A DNA stretch of 31,348 bases from Smittium culicis (taxonomy: Eukaryota; Kickxellomycota; Harpellomycetes; Harpellales; Legeriomycetaceae), in assembly GCA_001970855.1 (NCBI GenBank), contig LSSN01005551.1, positions 1 through 31,348 of the forward strand. The letters are read 5' to 3'. This document shows, in pieces, positions 1 to 7,387 of this stretch (positions are counted from its first letter, which is position 1; each line of letters opens with the position of its first letter). Below the pieces are notes generated by a model. It did no database searches and was not told the DNA's origin. It saw only the letters and a list, made by a program, of their open reading frames with translations. Made by a program: the position numbers and the translations under genes.

Positions 1-735
1 AATTTAAATAACCCTGACCCTCCCCCCCCATCTAGTAATCCCCCCCCCCCCCCTGCCACAAATAATTCCTTCTCGCCCCCACCACCTCCTCCCCCACCAC
101 CCCCACCAATGCAATCTCAGAGTATACCCGTCTCAGCTGTTCCACCACCACCACCCTCTCTACCACCTAGGAGAGAAAAGAAAGAGCAACAACTCTCCCC
201 TACTCCTCCACCACCACCTCCTCCTCCCCCACCTGCCCTATCAGGTGTATCACCACCACCACCTCCTCCTCCTCCCCCACCTGCTTTATCAGGTATATCA
301 CCTCCTCCACCCCCACCCCCACCCCCTCCACCACCTTCTGCTCGCTCTGGAATGCCACTTCCTCCACCAGCCCACTATATCGATACATCCCCACCACCTC
401 CTCCTCCTCCTCCTCCACCATCTTCATCCGGCGCAGGAATTCAAATTCCAATGCCTCCGCAATCCATTGTTAATCCAGATGCAAGAAATGCATTACTTGA
501 ATCAATTAAAGGGAACAACAAAGCTAAGCTGCGTAAGGTTGAAACCAAAGACTCTACCAAATCTTTTGCTTCTAGGACAGGATCAGTTGGCAGTACATTA
601 ACAGGATCGCAACAAAGTACAAGCTCTATGAACCCTAGCGACGGACTAACAAATGCACTTGCTATGGCCCTTTCTAAGCGTAATAAAGCTATAGCCGGGT
701 CAGACTCAGAATCTGACGATGCAGACTGGGATTAG
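1..735 (+). CDS. LAS17: WASP/Las17 homologue, C-terminal part (5' end outside window)
   Basis: The frame is open from the first base, so this is the 3' part of a longer gene; the last 244 residues are visible. Roughly residues 1-150 are proline tracts broken by near-identical spacers (ALSGVS, ALSGIS, ARSGMP), the usual ligand region for profilin and SH3 proteins. A WH2 actin-monomer-binding motif follows (DARNALLESIKGNNKAKLRK, nt 478-537), then an amphipathic connector (GLTNALAMALSKR) and an acidic C-terminus ending SDSESDDADWD with the conserved penultimate Trp. This WH2-connector-acidic order is the VCA module by which WASP proteins activate Arp2/3 to nucleate branched actin, in fungi mainly at endocytic sites. 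The N-terminal WH1 domain would lie upstream. An AATAAA lies 36 nt past the TAG. The convergent SNARE gene stops 207 nt away. The VCA assignment is firm; the symbol is by family. Confidence 0.9.
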   Translation, partial: NLNNPDPPPPSSNPPPPPATNNSFSPPPPPPPPPPPMQSQSIPVSAVPPPPPSLPPRREKKEQQLSPTPPPPPPPPPPALSGVSPPPPPPPPPPALSGISPPPPPPPPPPPPSARSGMPLPPPAHYIDTSPPPPPPPPPPSSSGAGIQIPMPPQSIVNPDARNALLESIKGNNKAKLRKVETKDSTKSFASRTGSVGSTLTGSQQSTSSMNPSDGLTNALAMALSKRNKAIAGSDSESDDADWD

Positions 736-770
736 TCTACTCAATTATTTTTCTTCAATTTAAAAAAACT

Positions 771-776
771 AATAAA
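771..776 (+). terminator. Candidate polyadenylation signal AATAAA of the WASP gene
   Basis: AATAAA occurs 36 nt after the stop codon and is followed by further A-rich AATAAA-like copies near 803-822. It sits in the 207-nt space between two convergent genes. Position and sequence fit; cleavage itself cannot be seen. Confidence 0.35.
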
Positions 777-942
777 TTCTATAACTAGAGAAAAAAAAGA
801 CTAAATAAAAATAAAAATAAAATGTCTATGTAGTTACATTATTTATTTAAATGATTTTGAAATCTAATCTTTATTTTTTGGATACAAGGGAAATGCGTAT
901 TTTATAGCTAAGAAAAAAAAAAAAATTAGGAGAAGCGTGGAA

Positions 943-2273
943 TTAAATGTAGGACAAGATAAAGTAGACGGCGATGAGGGTGATTAGCATGCCAGCAAAC
1001 AGAATGAGTTTATCCTGAGCAGTTCGTCTGTTGATGAACCTGATAACAGAGCCGGAAAGACCAAGCAAATTGTTTGATTCGCCAATGTTGCGGTTAGAAT
1101 TCTAAAAATATTAAAGAGCCATTTGTAAAATAAATACCAAATAAAAGTTCTTTTTTTTTTTTAAATTTTTTTTTTATATAGAATTAAATAAGCATTTGAG
1201 ATATTTATACGTTCAAGTAAGCGCGCTGCTGTTTGAGATTTTCGAGAGCAGCTAGACCAGTGCCGATGAACCCGTCGATTTCGATCTCGCTTCTGTCAAG
1301 GAATTCGGAGTGGTTGAACTGCCTGTTTCCAGCGGCCGCATTCTGCCTGTTGCGCGCTCCACCGGTGCTGCCAAACAGCTCGTTGCGCGCATTTTCAGCG
1401 CTTGCCTAATTAGCAGTTTATACACAATCAAAAATTAAAAAAATTAAGGCAAGAAGAAAAGAAAGAGGTTGTTTTTTTTAGCTAAAGAAGTGAATTCACA
1501 CAGGATTGATGGATAAAGATTAAGGATTTTTGATTGTTGGGTGTTGTAGATTTATTTAAAATTAGTTGCTTTTTTTTCAAGAATGGAAAAATGAGCAAGT
1601 TGTTTGAAAATTTTTTAAGTACTGGTTTGATATTTGAAGAAAAATCTGATATGAATTGTATAATGTACGTAATAAAAAAGATAGCAGCGATTAAATGTAA
1701 TGAAAATTTAGTTAGCTCACCTTTGCCTCGATATCAGCTTTGATCGCGTTGAACCTGTTAACAAGACTCTGGTGTTCGTCGGTCATTTTGTATCCAATAC
1801 TTGTATCAACAGCAAAAAAAAAAAAATTAAAAAAAAAAAACATTGTTATTCAAAACTTCAATATCGCTAATATATCTGGTTGGGTAATTAAATGTAGTTA
1901 CAATTTGATGCGTTCCTTCTTCGACTGGTTGGGTTCAGAATACAAAGACTGCTTGTACTTGTTGATGGTTTTCTCTAGCGTCTGAAGTTGCACAGCGATC
2001 AAGGCTTCCATTAAATTATTATAGATGAAAATTGGTTGTAAAAAAAAAAAATTAATACGATTTGAAAAGAATAAGATAAATTACAATACTCGCCTCAAAA
2101 AGGTGAGACAGACGGGGGGGGGAGATAGGAAGTCAATTGTCTTTGGCAATTATGTAGATATGTGTAGGCTTACCTATGGTGACAGTGTTGTCAGAGTTGC
2201 TATTCTGGATTTCGCGCAGTCCAACATTGATCTTGCTTATTAGCTTTTGCGACTCATCGTAATCGTTCGACAT
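943..2273 (-). CDS. BOS1: Membrin/Bos1-type Golgi Qb-SNARE, five exons
   Basis: I rebuilt five exons on the minus strand: 2273-2174, 2004-1902, 1799-1721, 1405-1211 and 1101-943. All join in frame across GT-AG introns into 211 residues, about the length of animal membrin. The product starts MSNDYDESQKLISKINVGLR. An N-terminal helical region covers about residues 1-95. A SNARE motif runs from about 132 to 186, with a likely zero-layer Gln154 in LKQQRAYLN and the family-typical LLGLSGSVIRFINRR. A basic stretch TAQDK and a C-terminal anchor of about 21 residues (191-211) follow. Membrin/Bos1 is the Qb SNARE for fusion of ER-derived vesicles with the cis-Golgi. The first intron's acceptor (AAG at 2007-2005) is weak, so the exon 1/2 junction is the least certain. 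Intron 1 carries a nine-base C-run and the 5' flank a ten-base one. Confidence 0.85.
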
Positions 2274-2739
2274 TTTATTGTATTGTTATCGGGGGGGGGG
2301 AGTTATATTGGGTGTCTTTGTTGTGTAGCTGTGTGGTGTGATTTATTGCGTTAAAAACAAGGTAAATTTTGCGCTTGGATTTTAGAGAGCCGAGTTTTGT
2401 GTATTTTTATTCTCTTTTAAGCTCACTAAGAAAAATAAGCGAGGTTAAGTTATAATTGAAACAGGATTTAAAAGCAAGTTAAATATCCAAATTCTCATAA
2501 ATTAACTTTTTTTTACTTATTATAGTGCATCTGTTGCGCTTAAATTGTTGGCTGCGGTATATTAAATCCTTCGTTATAATTCGCTATTTATTCCATTACC
2601 AGAAACTGCTTAACCAATAGCTATGATCGGTTTTTTTATTTATCAGGATTTGTGGGCTTTCAATGCTAGGCGTTTAGTAATGCACATTTCGTAGGCATCT
2701 TTGCGGTTGAGTACAAATAGCAGGCACTAATCTGCATCT
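2274..2739. promoter_or_regulatory. Divergent intergenic region between the SNARE gene and an unidentified plus-strand gene
   Basis: These 466 bases separate the SNARE start codon from the first ATG of the next gene, so both promoters should lie here. A run of ten G at 2291-2300 lies 18 nt upstream of the SNARE ATG (C-rich on its sense strand). I see no clear TATA box for either gene and no other ORF or repeat. Confidence 0.3.
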
Positions 2740-3376
2740 ATGAGCACGAGAATGCCTATTCTCATCGCCAGCATCGACAGCAACACAAAGAAAAGAGCTA
2801 GTGAGTGTTTATTATACTCGGTATATGTAATTAAGGTATTAGTTATTTATATATGTGGGTTATATCCTGGGTATTCAAGTTTTCAATATAGAGTAATGGT
2901 GTTACTAAATCCATTAGTAGCTGTCTCCAAACCATATCTTGCACTGGGATACGTACCGAACGTATTCTTATAAGCCAAAAGTCCAAGTGTGGGATTTTGG
3001 ATGAAGAGCGCGCCTTGATGGAGCGTAATACTGCCACGCTGATGAATTGTAAACAATCGATACTAACCGTTGTACCAAAAAGGAATTGCTGATTATTTAC
3101 TAGTGAGAACTATTCCTGCTAATTATTAGGCTATTCCCGTTGCATTTGATTTTACGCGCAGTGTTGACTATTGAGACTATAAAAAGGCTCGTAAACTTAG
3201 TACCCCAAATCGCTTTTCTTGAAAATGACAAAAATATGCCTATGACGGCCATTTCCGGCCACACAATTAAGCCTAAAGTAAATTTGGTATATAAAAATAA
3301 GATTAGGCGTAATAGTCAGGGCCCATTTTCTCCCTCGCCGCTATTGGCGCGCATCCGTATGTCTAGATGCCCTTGA
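2740..3376 (+). CDS. Unidentified multi-exon gene (tentative model)
   Basis: This stretch holds several open segments visibly richer in G and C than their surroundings. The most consistent model is exon 1 from ATG 2740 (MSTRMPILIASIDSNTKKRA) to a donor at 2822 or 2836, exon 2 2892-3048, and exon 3 from 3162. Exon 3 either runs to TGA 3376 or splices at GTATGT 3357 to an exon starting 3393 (ATGPNYLEASEL in its own frame) that ends at TAA 3446-3448. Exon 2 contains LDEERALMERNTATLMN, with DEER followed by a helical pattern. This loosely recalls the N-terminal domain of the ER t-SNARE syntaxin-18/Ufe1, but no SNARE motif or membrane anchor follows, so I do not assign that function. It could be a small intact gene, a truncated gene or a decaying one. 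The exact introns are uncertain, especially the first, and the optional last one is only 36 nt. Confidence 0.4.
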
Positions 3377-3448
3377 TTTTATTTTATTGCAGCTACTGGC
3401 CCAAATTATTTGGAAGCTTCTGAATTGAGATTTGTATTGGACAGCTAA

Positions 3449-3876
3449 GTAGAAAAGAAAATCAATACGCCTGTAATGTTGCTCTGTAAAAATTAGCTTT
3501 TGCTTTTGTTTTGGCAGCACTCAGATTTCCCTATAAAAGCACGTGAATCTATTTCATAAAAAAAAAATATAATAAAAAGAAAAAATGAGTGCTAATTGTA
3601 ATGTGGTGCCATAATACTTTTTTTTTTTTATCTGACCTTATATATAATATTTTTCACGTTTAACTTACTATGAACTTTTTTTCAAAAGTACAAATAGCCA
3701 ATATATATATACAACTTATTTTAATACTTTTAGTTTTAGATTGTATCAAATTCTAGTATAACCATCCAATTTCCAAGTTTTATCTTACTTCAATTATCAT
3801 AAGCAACAAGAAATATCATACCTTATATAGCGTACACCTGACCTATCGTTTAATTCAAACTCCCTTCAATCTCCAT
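3449..3876. promoter_or_regulatory. Intergenic and 5' flank of the FAS1 gene
   Basis: This AT-rich interval has no long ORF. An open segment after a good acceptor (TTTTGGCAG, ending 3517) reads HSDFPIKARESIS and stops at a TAA; it could be an alternative terminal exon of the gene to the left. A TATA-like element (TTATATAG, 3823-3830) lies about 47 nt before the FAS1 start codon. Confidence 0.3.
3823..3830 (+). promoter_or_regulatory. TATA-like box of the FAS1 gene
   Basis: TTATATAG lies 46 nt upstream of the ATG at 3877, and the sequence becomes pyrimidine- and A-rich just after it. In a region this rich in A and T such a match is weak evidence; the position is what makes it plausible. Confidence 0.3.
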
Positions 3877-4591
3877 ATGAATTTCGTCCGGCTATTTTTA
3901 ATTTTCATTTGCTCAATAATATCTGCTTATTGCAACTTAAACCAACACGCGATTATTTACGCCAACTCTTTGCCGAGAATGAATTCAAATAATCTCAATC
4001 TAGACATAGAACTACCAAAAGACTCAAGTGGTTTTATAGATTATAACATAAACGATGGTCCTCCAACAATCGTGGATAAACTATCTAACGTAAATTCTGT
4101 ATCAACCGCTATGGACGGCTTCAGAATGTGCAAAGATCTGGTAATACATAATCTTATACCCTCATCTCTTTTTGTTTCTCAATTACTAATTCTTCATCCC
4201 CAAAATCTAATTTATTCTTATTCTTATTCTTATTCTTATTTTATTTTATTATTGAAATATCTAGATTTTGAAACTCAGTGATCCCAAAGAGAGATTAACC
4301 GTCTTTGTGCCTAAAAACTCTGCTTTTAGCAAATGGCATCTCAGCCCAACAGAAAAGAATCTAAGGCCTGTTCTATCAAGACACATATTCACCAGCATCT
4401 TGGACAAAAATAATTTGGTTAACGGCACTGTTATCCACCCATTTTTTCAAAAAAAGTTTAGCTTGACTATTATCCTAGATCAAGACGGGCAAGCATTCCT
4501 CCACGATAAAGTAAACAACACTCTTCACATTATAACCGAAGGTGGCAGCGGCTCAAATGGAATTTACTATTTTGTAGACTCTCTGTTCTAA
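3877..4591 (+). CDS. Secreted single-domain fasciclin (FAS1) protein, two exons
   Basis: Exon 1 is 3877-4140 and exon 2 is 4265-4591, joined in phase 0 across a GTAATA...CTAG intron of 124 nt that contains a short TTCTTA repeat. The product is 196 residues. Residues 1-20 form a signal peptide (basic start, then LFLIFICSIISAY). A FAS1 domain spans about 65-196: its first conserved box reads RLTVFVPKNSAF, the central H motif is VLSRHIF followed by VNGT, and the end reads GIYYFVDSLF. FAS1 domains act in adhesion in animals, plants and fungi. There is no GPI signal or C-terminal membrane segment, so the protein is probably secreted or lodged in the cell wall. Most fungal FAS1 proteins carry two or more domains; this single short copy is compact but complete. 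It has two sequons, NGT and NNT. Confidence 0.82.
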
Positions 4592-4989
4592 CTTATACCT
4601 CACACTCGACAATTGACTTGCCTATATACCATCCTTATTTATTCTTTATCTCCATTCTACATTCATTCTTCTTGCCAAAAAATTTTTTTTCTTTCTTATC
4701 TTACTATCATCATTTTCGACTCATTCTAGCTTTTGTTTAAACTTCCATCAACTTGTCTAAAATATAATATAAACATTATTTTTTTAATTATATTATTCAT
4801 TTATGTTTAAAAGAAAACTAAAAGTATTAATTTATCCTATCTTTAATTAAAATCACTATTGAAATTACATATTTAGCCCATTTCACTGCCATATCTCCTC
4901 TAGATGTATTTTGTAGCACACTCTATCTCAATCATTATAAATATACATAAACCTAATATTGCACATAAGTGTATTTGATGAAATTAATT

Positions 4990-5005
4990 ATATATATATA
5001 TATAT
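4990..5005. repeat. TA dinucleotide run
   Basis: About eight TA units in a row within the intergenic region after the FAS1 gene. Simple microsatellite. Confidence 0.8.
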
Positions 5006-6520
5006 TCAACAGATATTAAATTCCAAACAGTTATTGTAAAAAAATACTCGTGCCCTTATCAAATAAAACGGCCATATGTCCCGTATAAATTATTTTTTCA
5101 AATCCTGGTTTCTTATATGTTTTTTTTTTCAATGTATATGACACAAAATATTGTTCAAATGGTATATTAGCTAGCTTTTTATTCGGGATATATGTCCAGT
5201 ACTAGTATTTTTATCAATATTTAGATCGCTCTGTATTTTAACATTATAAGCACCTCTTCATTTACAAACACATTATATAAACACATATGCTGGTCATATC
5301 ATCATCTAGAATCAAGCCAAGAAACTAATAGTGCTTATTATTACAAGCAATACATATCCAGCCATAACAATCAGTGTGTTAGTAAACCTCAATTGTTTTC
5401 AATTTGCAATTGCGTATCGCTTTTAAAAATATGCTTGTACACAAGTTTTCTATCCAGACGTGCCCCAAATTTCGATATGTTAGCTGTAAAATAGACCCCT
5501 TATCTTAACACAGACCGTTTTATATACTTCTTTTAAATAGCAAATAAAATGATCAGGCAAAATAGAAAATTCAAAAACTATCCTTTACAACGTTTGTAAG
5601 ATAGAAAAGAAAAATAAAAAGCAACAATGATAGCCGATAATACCTATACAAGATATATAGCAGTATCAAATTAAAAGAAACCAAAAACACTATTGTCAAA
5701 TTAGCGTATAAAACGGTTTAGTACAATTAATAGCATATTAATCTGAATCAACACAATTAACAGACCCACCATACTCCAATTATATAAATTTACTTTTAAA
5801 CTTTATTGAAACTTGGCCCCTTTTGCCTATATAATTTTATCATTGTCTTTAAATTCGATAAAACACAAAAATAGATGTATATAATACAGTCACTTTCCCT
5901 TTTGTCTAATTCAATAATGCGGTCATACATATGTTTGTAATAGTAAATAACTAAACACAATCAAATTCCTCTCCACAATTACACTAACCTACAAATCGTG
6001 CTACTGTAGTTTATTTACAATTCGCAAGCACAACCGCCTTTATCTACACACAAATAATTTTTTTTTTATTAAAAAAAAAAGCTTTCATTATCAATACTTT
6101 ACAATTAAATAATTACGAGTGGTGCGATTAGCTTATTTATTTAATTTTATTTTTTTAATTTTCGCTCGTAAAATTTCATTAGTCCCATTTATTAGAATTT
6201 TCTATAGGTACTGATAGCTCAAATCGTCTACTTCAAACTTACGATGCGATTTTTAAACTAATTCCGTTTTTTATTTATTTATTCTTGTTATAAATCTTAG
6301 TAGCCGATACCTGCGAGTAATAGAGCCCAAATAAATAAGAAAAAAAATTAAAAGCTGAACATTGAAATCTAATAATATAATAAACTTTTTTTTTTTCTTC
6401 ATTTCAATTCAAATGTATTACACAGATTAGTCCATTTTCATTAGCTATATATCTTGTATTATTTTTGCGATATTTGAGACTGATTGGCTAATAATAATCT
6501 TGATTGAACCCTAAACTTGA

Positions 6521-6547
6521 ATAAAAAATAAAAAATAAAAAATAAAC
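6521..6547 (+). repeat. AATAAAA short tandem run
   Basis: A seven-base unit close to AATAAAA is repeated about three to four times in the intergenic region. It is a simple AT-rich microsatellite with no visible function. Confidence 0.6.
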
Positions 6548-6921
6548 AAAAATTATCCACTGCATTGCTGACTATACTCTGTTATCCAAACCCTAATTCA
6601 GCTTTATCAAAACGTTCTATTTACTATAAAGTTTTATATACAAGGAAAATGCATTTTATTGTTTTTTTTTTTAATGTTCAATGGTACACGTTTTTGCTAT
6701 ATCTGATGAATAACATAAAGATCCCACTTAATCCTCTCCGCATACACTAAAAAAAAAAAAAAAGAAGAAAAAACCGATTATTCATTCGAGTTGTTTGTTC
6801 ATAAATCCCATCCACTCCCGCTCGATATAACTGTTCGAGTGACGCTCTATACCCTTCCAAGCAATAAAAAAAAATGTACTTGTAAAAAAAAAATAATAAT
6901 AATAATTGATATTAGTTTTCA

Positions 6922-6933
6922 CTTACGCGTAAG
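6922..6933. promoter_or_regulatory. 12-bp palindrome CTTACGCGTAAG with an ACGCGT core
   Basis: The site is a perfect palindrome whose core ACGCGT is the MCB element bound by MBF (Mbp1/Swi6) in fungi and used for G1/S transcription. It lies 455 nt upstream of the TEA gene. CG-containing hexamers should be rare in such AT-rich DNA, which makes it stand out. That MBF binds here is inference. Confidence 0.3.
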
Positions 6934-7132
6934 CATATATACATTCTGTCCAGGCATACGTGCAAGTTTAGTATCGCATTGTTTTAATTTTATTGCTGAG
7001 GAAACAAAAGTGATGCATGCTCATAAAATAAAAATCAGTTAATAAATAGGCTGCATTATCACATTTTTTGCCTCAAAATTCTTGTAAAAATATAAAAGAT
7101 CCTAACTTATTTATTAATTCAGTTGTATATAC

Positions 7133-7155
7133 TGATACACTTTAAGCGTGTATCA
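7133..7155. repeat. Inverted repeat TGATACAC / GTGTATCA, 7-nt spacer
   Basis: Two perfect eight-base arms separated by TTTAAGC lie 233 nt before the TEA start codon. It could be a dyad binding site for a dimeric regulator, a short hairpin in a long 5' UTR, or chance. Confidence 0.4.
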
Positions 7156-7208
7156 TTTTAGTCGCTTCATTTTGTACATACTCGGAGAATTTTATAATTA
7201 TTGATATA

Positions 7209-7234
7209 CATTCTCGTCGCGATAAATACATTCC
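7209..7234 (+). promoter_or_regulatory. Paired CATTCY motifs (possible TEA-factor sites)
   Basis: CATTCT (7209-7214) and CATTCC (7229-7234) start 20 nt apart on the same strand, about two helical turns, and 154 nt before the TEA gene's start codon. CATTCY is the known target of AbaA/Tec1/TEAD proteins, and a third copy lies at 6942-6947. The sequence fits self-regulation, as reported for fungal TEA genes; binding is inferred. Confidence 0.35.
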
Positions 7235-7387
7235 CTTCTCCCTTAATTAATTTAATTTTAATTCCATAGCACCATCTTTGGTTTTTATTTAATATTTATT
7301 TTTTTATTTAATATTTTGATTGCTGGCATTAGCCCAGGTGTAGTAATACCTACCAAACTGATACTAAAACATATTTATCAATAAAAA

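Larger units (their letters stand above)
4592..7387. other. Long AT-rich intergenic region upstream of the TEA gene
   Basis: I find no credible gene in these 2.8 kb; the short ORFs near 6.6 and 6.8-7.0 kb have no recognisable domain and look like chance. Contents: 3' flank of the FAS1 gene, a TA dinucleotide run at 4990-5005, an AATAAAA tandem run around 6521-6545, a 12-base palindrome at 6922-6933, an eight-base inverted repeat at 7133-7155 and CATTCT/CATTCC motifs at 6942, 7209 and 7229. A long upstream region is common for developmental regulators in fungi, so its distal half may be control sequence for the TEA gene. Confidence 0.5.

Noticed and set aside
200..451. Minus-strand ORF of 83 codons, Glu/Val rich
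   Set aside because: It is the antisense of the WASP proline tracts; the composition is explained by GGN/GAG complement codons.
245..601. Plus-strand ORF of 118 codons, His/Leu rich
   Set aside because: Out-of-frame reading of the same proline-coding DNA.
1534..2243. Three plus-strand ORFs (69, 81 and 72 codons)
   Set aside because: They lie across introns and exons of the minus-strand SNARE gene and show no domain.
6565..7042. Two short plus-strand ORFs in the TEA upstream region
   Set aside because: No domain, no coding-like composition, and they overlap simple A/T runs.
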